From positions 25,182-89,181 of the forward strand of contig NZ_LOHE01000049.1 in the NCBI RefSeq assembly GCF_001559865.1: a stretch of 64,000 nt of DNA. The letters are read 5' to 3'. This DNA comes from Abyssisolibacter fermentans (GTDB lineage Bacteria > Bacillota > Clostridia > Tissierellales > MCWD3). A program made the position numbers and the translations under genes. A model generated the notes under the pieces. It made no database searches. It was not told where the DNA came from and saw nothing but the letters and a program-made list of their open reading frames with translations. Shown one piece after another: positions 1-8,537 of the stretch (position 1 is the first letter of the stretch; every line of letters starts with the position of its first letter).

Positions 1-104
1 ATAATCAAAATCTTTTGCATTATTACACTCCTCTTACAAAGTTGTAATTGACATTCTGCTGTTGACAATTCTTGCTTTCATTTGTTCTTTTCGCACATAA
101 TGTT

Positions 105-275
105 ATTGTTGGAGCACACGATAATAACTCTAATGTTTCTATATTCCTTTTATTCCACCTTAAATCTCTAACTCCATTTAGAAAAATATATTAGTATCAG
201 GAAGTAGTGCTTCTATTATGATATGTGATAAAATTCCGTTAAATCTATAATCAATTTCAACAATTTTATATTATT
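105..275 (-). pseudogene. Decayed fragment of a second TIGR04066-type peptide maturation gene
   Basis: This stretch is closely similar at DNA level to about 2303-2465, inside the intact maturation gene at 2070-3188. Shared blocks include TTGTTGGAGCACACGATA and TTCCACCTTAAATCTCT. The reading frame is broken and neither end of the gene is recognisable. It looks like the remnant of a duplicated gene or of a neighbouring second locus, and more of it may lie to the left of the window. Confidence 0.7.
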
Positions 276-383
276 ACAAATGTTCTAATTAAGTAGCTTA
301 ATCTTTTCTATTTTGATGACATTATTTAGATAAAATTCTTTCGATATATATACTCTCTTAATAACTCTATTTAAAATAATTCA

Positions 384-414
384 AGCAGAAAAACTTAGGT
401 TTTGTTTTTCTGCT
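384..414 (-). terminator. Hairpin terminator after the Clo7bot operon
   Basis: AAGCAGAAAAAC pairs with its complement across a short loop, directly beyond the stop of the solute-binding protein gene on the minus strand. The sequence after the stem is T-rich but has no unbroken U run, so this is a likely rather than certain intrinsic terminator. Confidence 0.5.
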
Positions 415-437
415 TTATAACATCAAGCCATCATTTT

Positions 438-1787
438 CTATTCATTCAGCCACATATTATATTTATACTCTAGTTTCTCTAATTCTCTACTTAACTCTTC
501 GTCTGTATATGCTTTATCTGCAAATATATATTTTGCAAAATCTTTGTATATCATATCTTTTACTTCTTCAATTATTCTGCTATTAGAATTATGTTTATAG
601 TTACCATTTTTAATTTGCTGTAAAATATATTTTCTTAAAGCGATAGCTTTTTCATTGCTGTTTTTTTCTTTCTCTATTGTCTCAATTTCATTCTCTATAT
701 CCTTATTTACTGGATATAAAGAATTTTTTTCTGTTAGATACATTTCTAATTGAATCTCATCACTAAGTAATTCATTTATAAACTTCATACCTAAATCAAT
801 ATTTTTTCCATTTTTATTTATAATAAATCCAAATGTATCAAGTTGATTAGTTTCGAAATTTATTACATTCGGTAAAACAATTATATCTTTTAAATTTAGA
901 CATTCAGTCATTTCTAAAGATTTTAAACCATTTTTACCAATCCAAAATTTTCTGAGATTTTCATTATCACAGCTTCGATGTAAATCTCTTGATGCATTAT
1001 ATTCTGCAGAATCTTTTTTAAAAATCACATTATAATAGTTTTCATAAGTATATTCTTTATTTATAATATATTTACCTGAAAATAATATTTCTTCTCTTAT
1101 ATCATTTATATATTGAATAACTTTTGAATTATTCAAACTGACTTTTTTGTTTGATTTATCTAAAATTTTTAAATCTTCAACTAAAAATGAAACTTTTTCT
1201 ATATATACCCATTTGTTAAAATGTTCCAATTTTCCTTTTAGCCATTTTTCATTAATCTTTATATAATCTTCTCTAGTCCAGTTGAGTTTAGGTTCATCTA
1301 TCTCTAATTTATCAAATGCACATCTGTTAAGTGCAGCTACCCAATGAATCATACCTATCGGAACAAAATAATTTCCATCGTCTAATAAACTATCATATAC
1401 TTTTGTAAAATTTGTAATCTTACCTTTAGCATTTAATGCAATCCCCTGATCTATATATTCTTTGTATGTGCTAATATATGAAATATATATTAAAGTTGGT
1501 CCCTCTTCTAAATATAATTTTGTGTTCATCTTCTTATAATAATCATCAGCATTATTTCCACTAATTACATCAAAATTTACTTTTATGCCCGTTTCTTTTT
1601 CAAATCTTTCTGAGTAGTTATATATAGTTTTAAATATAGTTTTTATATCTAAAAAATCAAAATCTTTAATCAAGATAGTTATCTCATCTTGCTTTATATC
1701 TGTTGTATGGTCATTTAAATTACTTGAGCAGCTGATAGTTAATAACACCAATGTAATACATAAACTTAAAGCTATAATTCTTTTCAT
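438..1787 (-). CDS. Extracellular solute-binding lipoprotein of the Clo7bot locus
   Basis: Encodes 449 residues. The N-terminal hydrophobic signal ends in LLTISC, a slightly atypical lipobox, so the protein is probably lipid-anchored on the outer face of the membrane. The body resembles family 1 ABC solute-binding proteins (for example FEKETGIKVNFDVISG near residue 65, a typical beta-strand of that fold). The start follows AAAGAGGTG. It is the last gene of the tightly packed maturation operon (13 bp after the previous gene), with no sugar-type permease beside it. It may therefore serve peptide export, sensing or immunity rather than nutrient import; that role is inference from position. The family call is fairly secure and the substrate is unknown. 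Confidence 0.7.
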   Translation of the reverse strand: MKRIIALSLCITLVLLTISCSSNLNDHTTDIKQDEITILIKDFDFLDIKTIFKTIYNYSERFEKETGIKVNFDVISGNNADDYYKKMNTKLYLEEGPTLIYISYISTYKEYIDQGIALNAKGKITNFTKVYDSLLDDGNYFVPIGMIHWVAALNRCAFDKLEIDEPKLNWTREDYIKINEKWLKGKLEHFNKWVYIEKVSFLVEDLKILDKSNKKVSLNNSKVIQYINDIREEILFSGKYIINKEYTYENYYNVIFKKDSAEYNASRDLHRSCDNENLRKFWIGKNGLKSLEMTECLNLKDIIVLPNVINFETNQLDTFGFIINKNGKNIDLGMKFINELLSDEIQLEMYLTEKNSLYPVNKDIENEIETIEKEKNSNEKAIALRKYILQQIKNGNYKHNSNSRIIEEVKDMIYKDFAKYIFADKAYTDEELSRELEKLEYKYNMWLNE

Positions 1788-1799
1788 TATTACACCTCT

Positions 1800-2030
1800 T
1801 TATTCATCAAGAAACGTTTTATTTATAATTCTATAAATTGAATCTAAATCCTTAAAATTCTCTGGTCTGATTTTTTCTATTGGAATAACCTCCCCAGTAT
1901 TTTCTTCAACTGCACAAATAAACTCTATTAAATCTAAAGGATATATCTCTTTTAAAATCAACCTGTCTAATTGTATTTGTTTTTCTTTAAAACACTTTGT
2001 CCTAAGTTTAAACAGTTGTTCTTTCGTCAT
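1800..2030 (-). CDS. Acyl-carrier-protein-related peptide maturation protein
   Basis: Encodes about 76 residues from the ATG at 2030. A longer reading from GTG at 2042 is possible, but that codon overlaps the AAGGAG ribosome binding site, so the ATG is preferred. The helix II region (YPLDLIEFICAVEENTGE) aligns with the D-S-L motif region of acyl carrier proteins, but the phosphopantetheine-accepting serine is replaced by proline. It therefore cannot carry a prosthetic arm in the usual way. This matches the acyl-carrier-related component described for Clo7bot loci. It lies between the solute-binding protein and the TIGR04066-type gene, and may act as a scaffold or partner during modification; that is inference. 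Confidence 0.7.
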   Translation of the reverse strand: MTKEQLFKLRTKCFKEKQIQLDRLILKEIYPLDLIEFICAVEENTGEVIPIEKIRPENFKDLDSIYRIINKTFLDE

Positions 2031-2069
2031 TTCAAAATTCACTCCTTAGAAAAACTTCAACTTTTCAAA

Positions 2070-3188
2070 TTAAATTATATTAAGTAATTTGTTTTTAACA
2101 CGAAAAGTATTCTCTATTAAATCAACAATTTCATCATCTGAAACATAATCTTGATCTGCTAGTTTCATGTCAAATAATTCTTCACAATTTCTTTTTAATT
2201 CTGCAAATATTTCATCATTAAATATCCCTTTCTTTAATTCTATATTTAGTTTTGTTGATGCAATCTCAGGTATTTTATTTAATCTTTTTGTAAATACAGA
2301 AATTGTTGGAGCACACGATAGTAACTCTAATGTTTCGATACTCCTCTTATTCCACCTTAAATCTCTCCCTCCATTAGCGCAAAATATATTTGCATCTGGA
2401 TGTAGTGCTTCGATAATGATATGCGATAAAATTCCATTATATTTATAATCAATTTCATCATCTCCAAAACTGTTGACTCCATAGGGACTTGATATAATTA
2501 ATAAATGAGGCTTTTCTCTCTCTACAATATCATTTACGAAAGTTCTGATAGTCTTAATCTTTTTAATTTCACTGATATCATCTCCATAAAGTGCTTTTGG
2601 ATATATATTTCCTCCTAACAGTTCTATTTGTGTATTAGATCCAATGACTGAAACTTTGTAACCTTTCTTCTTCAAAGCTCTAGCTATAAGTAACTGCATT
2701 TCAGTCTTTCCACAATCTTCTTCCATTCCAAAAACTCCAATAACTGGTATACTAATTTGATTTAATAATAATGCATTCCTAACCTCTGGAGCAAAATAAT
2801 AAAATTTCAAACCCATTTCTTCAAACTTCTTTATATATTGCTCTAAATCTACATTTTGATGATTCTCAAGCAAAATCACATTTTTCTTTGCTTTTAAAAT
2901 CTTATCTAGATATCTATCTACAATATCTGTATCTCCATAATACTTTCTAAACGAACCAAGTATCACTGTATCAATTTTATCTAATTCTCTATCAAAATCA
3001 CTTTTCACTATATATCCTGATATACTTCCACCATCTATTGTTCCTGCGTCTTTTCCTATATATCCCCATGATTTAAAAGACACTACTGAATTTATTTTAA
3101 ACTCTAACGATTCTCTAAACTTAAATACATTCAACATATCTTCACTATATGGAAATAGCATAACCGCTTGTACATCCTTTAATTGCAT
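2070..3188 (-). CDS. TIGR04066-type peptide maturation system protein
   Basis: Encodes 372 residues, cytosolic, with no signal or membrane segment. The middle holds a P-loop-like element (GVFGMEEDCGKTEMQ, near residue 150) followed by ALKKKGYKVSVIG, resembling the nucleotide-binding start of SIMIBI-class ATPases. This fits the conserved partner of CcpM radical SAM enzymes in Clo7bot loci. The start has an AAAGGGG site. It sits 15 bp after the radical SAM gene, so the two are probably translated from one message. A degenerate copy lies at 105-275. Biochemical role is not established; nucleotide-dependent assistance of maturation is inference. Confidence 0.75.
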   Translation of the reverse strand: MQLKDVQAVMLFPYSEDMLNVFKFRESLEFKINSVVSFKSWGYIGKDAGTIDGGSISGYIVKSDFDRELDKIDTVILGSFRKYYGDTDIVDRYLDKILKAKKNVILLENHQNVDLEQYIKKFEEMGLKFYYFAPEVRNALLLNQISIPVIGVFGMEEDCGKTEMQLLIARALKKKGYKVSVIGSNTQIELLGGNIYPKALYGDDISEIKKIKTIRTFVNDIVEREKPHLLIISSPYGVNSFGDDEIDYKYNGILSHIIIEALHPDANIFCANGGRDLRWNKRSIETLELLSCAPTISVFTKRLNKIPEIASTKLNIELKKGIFNDEIFAELKRNCEELFDMKLADQDYVSDDEIVDLIENTFRVKNKLLNII

Positions 3189-3202
3189 ATCTGCACCCCT
3201 TT

Positions 3203-4678
3203 CTATTTATCAAAAGCATATGGATTTTTCTCTAGTATTGTTAAATAGTATGCTAAATTCTTCTTTATACTTGCTTTTACCTTTTTACAATGTTTCAATT
3301 TTTCTTCTCTTGATAGTTCTTCTTTTTTTTCTATTTGTACAGGACAATTATAACACCACAAATGTGCCCAACATTTCAAACATTCTGCTTCTGTAGAAGT
3401 GTAAAAATCCTTAATAATCTTTTCTGCTTTCTCTATCTCAATACCTTTTTCAATATCTCCTAACTTTAATGTATCAAAGTTTTCATTACATTTTTCACAT
3501 ATATAAAAACCTCCATCAACAGATACATAAAGTTTGTTTGCACCTGGAATACAACACCCTGCTGGCAAAATTTTGTCTGAATAACATCTAATAACTCTTT
3601 GATTATGGAATTTATCTATAAAATCATTAGATTCTAGCGGAATTTTTGATTTTTCTAAGTAGTTATTATTCTGATGAATTTTACTATGAATGTATCTTAC
3701 ATCAACGAAACGTTCTTCTATAATATTATTAGCTATATTTTCTTCTACCTTTTTTTTGCTATATATATTAAGACTATTCCCTTGATATACCCTTGATACT
3801 CTTGTATAATTATTACTACCTACAATACAATCCTCTGATAAGAAATCTTCTATTTTTTGAATCTTTCTGTATGGAGATAATGTAACACCAAAGCTTACAC
3901 TCTCTTCATAGTACTTAGGATACCTCTTTTTTATATCAAGTATATTTTTCTCAATCGTTTTAAAACTACCTTTGTGTGAAACTGCAAATTTTCTGTATTC
4001 ATCATGATATTCTTGAGGTCCATCTAAGCTGATATAAATCAATACATTATGTTTTGCTAAATAATCTACATATTCTTTATTTAATAAAGTTCCATTTGTT
4101 ATTACACTAAAAAGAATTCTTTTTCCATGGTATTCATCTAACATATACTCTATACATTGTTTAATAAAATCAAATCTTAATAAAGGCTCTCCTCCATAAA
4201 ATGACAATGAAAACTTTCCTTTAGCTGAAGATTTGCTTATGCCATAGTCTATTGATTTTTTTGCTACTTCAAATGGCATATTTTTATCACTATGTACTCT
4301 ATTCTCTGAATATATTCCTGAGTATGCACAGTATTCACATCGTAAGTTACAGTTTTGTGTCACTGACAAGCAAATGCATGAGATATTATTTTCCAAGTCA
4401 TAATGCAATTCATTCATAATTCCACCCAAATAAATCTTCTTAGAAAATGTAGTAAGCAGTCCTTGTTCTTCTGCTTGTTTTATTATGCTTAGAGCATGTT
4501 TAATATCACTTACTGAATATTTATTCTTAAATATATTAATTATATCATCATCATCTTTATCCCAGTAATCTTCAATAATCTCCTTAATCAAAAAATCAAT
4601 TCTCATTATCTTACCAGTATTACCATCATACAAGTAGTTATTATTTTTTGTATTAAAAAAAACTACATTAGGTTTCAT
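3203..4678 (-). CDS. ccpM: Cys-rich peptide radical SAM maturase (CcpM type)
   Basis: Encodes 491 residues. The N-terminal ~90 residues look like a peptide-recognition domain. The radical SAM cluster motif CNLRCEYCAY lies near residue 108, followed by FYGGEPLL and later ITNGT, standard for SAM binding in this superfamily. The C-terminal part has a SPASM-like set of cysteines (CYSDKILPAGCCIPGANK, then ICEKC, then CLKCWAHLWCYNCP), expected to bind auxiliary Fe-S clusters. It should modify the Cys-rich precursor encoded just upstream at 4833-4979, by analogy with thioether-forming SPASM enzymes. The start follows GGGGGAAG. The 155-bp gap to the precursor gene may lower maturase expression relative to the substrate. 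Confidence 0.88.
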   Translation of the reverse strand: MKPNVVFFNTKNNNYLYDGNTGKIMRIDFLIKEIIEDYWDKDDDDIINIFKNKYSVSDIKHALSIIKQAEEQGLLTTFSKKIYLGGIMNELHYDLENNISCICLSVTQNCNLRCEYCAYSGIYSENRVHSDKNMPFEVAKKSIDYGISKSSAKGKFSLSFYGGEPLLRFDFIKQCIEYMLDEYHGKRILFSVITNGTLLNKEYVDYLAKHNVLIYISLDGPQEYHDEYRKFAVSHKGSFKTIEKNILDIKKRYPKYYEESVSFGVTLSPYRKIQKIEDFLSEDCIVGSNNYTRVSRVYQGNSLNIYSKKKVEENIANNIIEERFVDVRYIHSKIHQNNNYLEKSKIPLESNDFIDKFHNQRVIRCYSDKILPAGCCIPGANKLYVSVDGGFYICEKCNENFDTLKLGDIEKGIEIEKAEKIIKDFYTSTEAECLKCWAHLWCYNCPVQIEKKEELSREEKLKHCKKVKASIKKNLAYYLTILEKNPYAFDK

Positions 4679-4775
4679 ATTCTTCTTCCCCCATTTTTAC
4701 TATTATGCTTATAAATATCTATTCATAATATATATATATATATCATTCTTTACAGAAACAGATTATTAAATTATT

Positions 4776-5058
4776 ATTAAACATTCTATAGGAAGGTTAT
4801 TTAGCTCATATTTAAATATCTATAAGTTTCTACTACATATCTCTTTCAGCTGCAGTTTCATCACTATTTTCAGCTGAATTAGCAAATGTACCTTCTGTAC
4901 TACAAGAACATTTACATCTACAAAGCTCATACATCAAACCTATACCAAAATCCTTTTTTAATTTGCCTAAATCTAACATGATACCATCTCCTCATTTTTA
5001 ATATTTACTTAACCTTTGTACTCCTACTTAAACTATATACTCCTATAGAATGTTTAAT
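4776..5058. repeat. 18-bp perfect inverted repeat flanking the precursor gene
   Basis: ATTAAACATTCTATAGGA at 4776-4793 is the exact reverse complement of 5041-5058. The precursor gene 4833-4979 lies between the arms, and the right arm ends 13 bp before the exporter stop codon. The arms could loop out the precursor segment in the transcript, act as paired operator sites, or be the termini of a small cassette. No target duplication is obvious. Confidence 0.8.
4833..4979 (-). CDS. Clo7bot-family Cys-rich precursor peptide
   Basis: A 48-residue gene. The leader MLDLGKLKKDFGIGLMYEL is followed by the core CRCKCSCSTEGTF, with four cysteines in alternate positions, then a polar tail (NSAENSDETAAERDM). 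A GAGGAG ribosome binding site lies 8 bases before the ATG. Size, short basic leader, CxCxCxC core and position directly before the CcpM-type maturase match the Clo7bot family of Cys-rich RiPP precursors. The alternating Cys/acceptor pattern suggests several thioether bridges; their number and sites cannot be read from sequence. Export is probably by the ABC protein encoded at 5071-6825. Confidence 0.85.
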   Translation of the reverse strand: MLDLGKLKKDFGIGLMYELCRCKCSCSTEGTFANSAENSDETAAERDM

Positions 5059-5070
5059 TTCAAAATGAAT

Positions 5071-6825
5071 TTATATTGCTGCACTTGACTTTTTAGTATT
5101 TGATTCTTCAAAGTCTTTAGGTGTTGTTACTAACACATTTCCTGAATTGACATACATAATTTTATCAAAGTGCTGCAATAATCTGTATTTGTGAATTATC
5201 ATTATCACTGTAAGTTCCTTATGGTTACTAAACATGTCTTCTATAAATTCTTCTTCAAATTGCTCTTCAATATTTGAAGTTGATTCATCTAAAAGTAATA
5301 TCTCACAATCTCTCAATAATGCCCTTGCTATTGCTAATCTTTGAAACTGTCCTCCTGATACATTACTTCCACTTAGTGTAAGCTTAGTATCTAGTCCTTT
5401 TTCTAGATTACTTACAAAATCTTGTAGACCAACTTGTCCTAAAATTTTATAAATTTTGTCATCTGTAACTTTTTTATTTCCGAGTAGTATATTTTCTCTA
5501 ATTGAGTAATTAAACATGAATGGACTCTGAGGAATATAAGAAATCTTATTGATTAACTCAGACAAATCCATTTTAGATATATTATCTCCATCACAACTGA
5601 TAGTTCCCCTGTTAGGCTTGATAAATTTCATTAACAAACTTAATATGGTTGATTTCCCAGAACCATTTTCCCCTATTAATGCAACCTTCTCCCCTGGCAA
5701 TATGTCGAAGTTAATATTTTTTAAAATCTCTTTTGAATCATCATATGAAAAGCAAACGTTTTCAAAGGATATCTTAGTTTTTTCATTAAGTTCATCAGTA
5801 ACATCTATGGTGTAATTATTATTTTCACTAGTCTTGGTTTTTGAATTTTCCTGTTTATATTCTATGATTTCATAAACTCTTTCCATAGAAACTAATGAAG
5901 TTTGAAAACTTCCATTAAACCTTGTAAGTCTCTCTACTATTGAAATAGCTCTGTTGAAATATGCTAAAAATGCGAACAATTCTCCAACTGTAAAATTCCC
6001 CTTTACTAATATATAAGCACCTGCTAAATAAACACCAGTATACACTATCTCATACAATCTACTAGAAATCATAAAAAGTACTAAAACAATCTTATTTATT
6101 CTCATTCTTTCTCTAAAAATATTATTCTGTACGTGTACAAATTCTCTTTCTGCCCATTTAAAGATATTTAAATATTTTACTTCTTTTATTCCCAATATCA
6201 TCTCTTGAAGACATTTATTACGAATGTCATATTGTTCTCGAATTTTCTTAGATGTCTTTTTCTGCTGTTCTGCTATTTTACCATTAGTGATTACTATTAT
6301 AGGTATTGCAAAGCATGATATTAGAAACATTATTATATTTAACCTTGCCATTATTATTATTATTCCAAATAACGTAAGCAAACTAGTACATAGCTCAATG
6401 ATTTGGCTGTCTACAAGAATGCTAATACTCCCTATATCACCATTAATTCTTGATGCAATCTGACCGATATTGTATATTTGAAAAAATGTTAATGGAAATC
6501 TCAGTAGTTTCTTAAAAGCGTCTCTTGTAATGTTGTAGGTAAATTTATTTGATATATATGTTGATATATAGTCCTGAATAGATGAAATTAGTTCGTGTAA
6601 AAATTTCACTACAAAAATTATTATTAAATAGTAGATAATTTTACTAAAGTTTTTATTCATCAATCCATTATCCAGTAGTTCTTTTTCTGCTAGAGGTATG
6701 TATACATTGATTACAGTTGTTATTATCATAAGTATTACTATTGCTACAATATGATTTCTAAACCTTAACATATAGTTAGAAAAATACTTAATAAGAATCT
6801 TCTCTCTATATGAAATTTTAAACAA
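5071..6825 (-). CDS. ABC exporter (fused membrane and ATPase domains)
   Basis: Encodes 584 residues. About six membrane helices in the first ~310 residues are followed by an ATPase domain with Walker A GENGSGKST, signature VSGGQFQR and Walker B ILLLDEST. The order matches type IV exporters working as homodimers. There is no N-terminal C39 peptidase, so leader removal needs another enzyme. The only usable start in frame is TTG at 6825 (preceded by AAGGA, with a stop codon upstream in frame). It lies upstream of the precursor in the same direction, so it probably exports the mature Clo7bot peptide. Confidence 0.85.
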   Translation of the reverse strand: MFKISYREKILIKYFSNYMLRFRNHIVAIVILMIITTVINVYIPLAEKELLDNGLMNKNFSKIIYYLIIIFVVKFLHELISSIQDYISTYISNKFTYNITRDAFKKLLRFPLTFFQIYNIGQIASRINGDIGSISILVDSQIIELCTSLLTLFGIIIIMARLNIIMFLISCFAIPIIVITNGKIAEQQKKTSKKIREQYDIRNKCLQEMILGIKEVKYLNIFKWAEREFVHVQNNIFRERMRINKIVLVLFMISSRLYEIVYTGVYLAGAYILVKGNFTVGELFAFLAYFNRAISIVERLTRFNGSFQTSLVSMERVYEIIEYKQENSKTKTSENNNYTIDVTDELNEKTKISFENVCFSYDDSKEILKNINFDILPGEKVALIGENGSGKSTILSLLMKFIKPNRGTISCDGDNISKMDLSELINKISYIPQSPFMFNYSIRENILLGNKKVTDDKIYKILGQVGLQDFVSNLEKGLDTKLTLSGSNVSGGQFQRLAIARALLRDCEILLLDESTSNIEEQFEEEFIEDMFSNHKELTVIMIIHKYRLLQHFDKIMYVNSGNVLVTTPKDFEESNTKKSSAAI

Positions 6826-6990
6826 ACTATCACGTCCTTATATATAACTGATTCTTTTTTAGTAAATTCTATTTATTTCCATTTTAATGTTATTTTTTTG
6901 CATTAAAAGTATAATATTATTTCTTTTGTCAATTTATATTATAACACTTTTTTATTTTTTTTCAAATTATTTTTAATTTTATTATTTTAT

Positions 6991-7060
6991 TTATTATTTT
7001 CTATTATTTTCTATTATTTTCTATTATTTTCTATTAATATTTATGGTTTTCTATTAATTT
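6991..7060 (-). promoter_or_regulatory. Phased T-tracts (10-bp direct repeats) upstream of the exporter
   Basis: CTATTATTTT is repeated exactly at 7001, 7011 and 7021, with near copies on either side. T4 tracts recur every 10 bp and reappear at 7047-7050. A-tracts in helical phase bend DNA, so this is a likely curved segment ahead of the RiPP operon promoter. An alternative is a tandem regulator-binding array. It begins about 165 bp upstream of the exporter start. Confidence 0.6.
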
Positions 7061-7540
7061 TTATTATTGTTAACCATTGGTGTGTTTAAGGTATGTAAAA
7101 TAAAGTCATCCATCTCCTAAATTGAATAAAAAATCTGCAATTTAGATATTTTAACTATACAACACATCTAGAACAGATGTACTATTGCTTGTATAAGCAT
7201 TCTCAATTTCTCATATGAACTCATTAAATCTAATTAATAATATATTATTAAAATCAGATAGTACAATTTTATTTATTTTTTTGACACTTTTTCATCTATC
7301 TATCTTCTAGGTGTATATTGCTTATTTTTTATTACTATTTTTGATATATATGCTCATCTTTTTCATTTTTCTCATATATTCTCTCATCTTACTACATTAT
7401 ATATTATTTATTATTTTTTGTAATTTTTTTATTATTAATATTTTATTCCTTTTTTCCTATTATTTTGACATATTTTTATTAATTATTAGTTAGCAACTCA
7501 ATTAATCTGTAAAATATAGTCGTCTATTTCACTATCAAAC
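7061..7540. other. AT-rich intergenic stretch
   Basis: No RNA gene or convincing protein gene was seen. A 60-codon plus-strand frame at 7311-7493 is almost all F, I, L and Y from T-rich DNA, with no ribosome binding site. The segment presumably contains the promoter of the Clo7bot/exporter operon. Confidence 0.4.
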
Positions 7541-7592
7541 AAAAAGTCATGTAATTTTCAGGTTTTTTCAACCTAAAAACTCATGACCTTTA
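7541..7592 (-). terminator. Terminator after the nucleotidyltransferase gene
   Basis: AAGGTCATGAG at the right end pairs with CATGACTTTTT at the left, and AGGTTG/CAACCT-type pairing continues inside. On the minus strand the stem ends in TTTTTG, 45 bp after the stop at 7637. Confidence 0.65.
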
Positions 7593-7636
7593 TAATTAAA
7601 TACGTACTATTTATAGTTATTTGATAAATATATTTA

Positions 7637-8401
7637 TCAATAACTATATTCACTCTTTATCTCATTTACCATATAATCAGCAAACCATGCTAAATGCTGT
7701 TGATTCCACTTAATTTTATTATCGGAACTTTCGTAACCTATTAAAGCTAGTTTTATTGTATCTATATATGGATATGAAAGATTGTTAATACCCCATTTTC
7801 CTCCTTCTGCTTTAGAACATATAGTTCCTTCTTTTAAATAGCATAATACTCTGCAAAGATTTAGAACATAATATATTGGATTATTAATAATACCTTCTGC
7901 TGCATTTTCTATATCGCCCATAATAGATTCAACATAATATTTTTTTGGAATAGATTGAAAAACTTCTCGTATTGGCTTTCCAAACAAACAACGTCCTCTT
8001 TCTATTGTAATAACTATGTGTGCTGCTAAATCGGGGTCTGTAGAATTTCCACATATGAAATTTTCATCATTTATGTATTTATGTTTATAATAATCTGAAT
8101 AGTGGAGAATAAAAGGTGTCGGGTAGATGAACTTTTTTACGTCCTTTTCAAGAATAACACTCATTTCAAATCCATTCTTCGGTATACTCTCAGATAGCTT
8201 CAATAGTACATCTATAAGTTTTCTTTTGACTTCAAAACAAATATCTTCTTTTATAATAACTAAAAAATCAATGTCACTTGAATTTATATTAAAACAATTC
8301 ATGGCTAATGATCCATGAAGGTAAATTCCAACAAGCTTCTCCTCTAAAATTTCACAATAGCTAGATACTATTAAATCTAATGCTTGATTAATCCTGTACA
8401 T
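7637..8401 (-). CDS. AadA-like nucleotidyltransferase with DUF4111 C-terminal domain
   Basis: About 254 residues from the ATG at 8401, which has AGAAAGGA in front; an upstream in-frame ATG at 8449 lacks a good site. The catalytic signature of the polymerase-beta-like nucleotidyltransferases is clear: GSLAMNC followed by SSDIDFLV (GS-x9-DxD), near residues 30-45. The C-terminal half (GGKWGINN, helical) matches the aminoglycoside adenylyltransferase family, which modifies spectinomycin or streptomycin. Length is typical of AadA relatives. Whether it confers resistance cannot be told; many clostridial relatives are uncharacterised. It has its own terminator, so it is probably monocistronic. Confidence 0.75.
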   Translation of the reverse strand: MYRINQALDLIVSSYCEILEEKLVGIYLHGSLAMNCFNINSSDIDFLVIIKEDICFEVKRKLIDVLLKLSESIPKNGFEMSVILEKDVKKFIYPTPFILHYSDYYKHKYINDENFICGNSTDPDLAAHIVITIERGRCLFGKPIREVFQSIPKKYYVESIMGDIENAAEGIINNPIYYVLNLCRVLCYLKEGTICSKAEGGKWGINNLSYPYIDTIKLALIGYESSDNKIKWNQQHLAWFADYMVNEIKSEYSY

Positions 8402-8537
8402 TTTGATTTCCTTTCTATATGAGTAAACGTAGTAAAAAAACACCATCATGATTTTATTAATTCGCTTGCAAGATTTACTGTCAAAGTTATTCTCCTCTTT
8501 AATTTATGTTTAATAGTCAGATGCAAAGCGCCTTTAA

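Noticed and set aside
6980..7060. Short regular repeats suggestive of a CRISPR array
   Set aside because: Unit length is 10 bp without spacers and no cas genes are in the window; it is a phased T-tract.
7311..7493. 60-codon hydrophobic plus-strand frame
   Set aside because: It consists almost only of F, I, L, Y from T-rich DNA, has no ribosome binding site, and lies between minus-strand genes.
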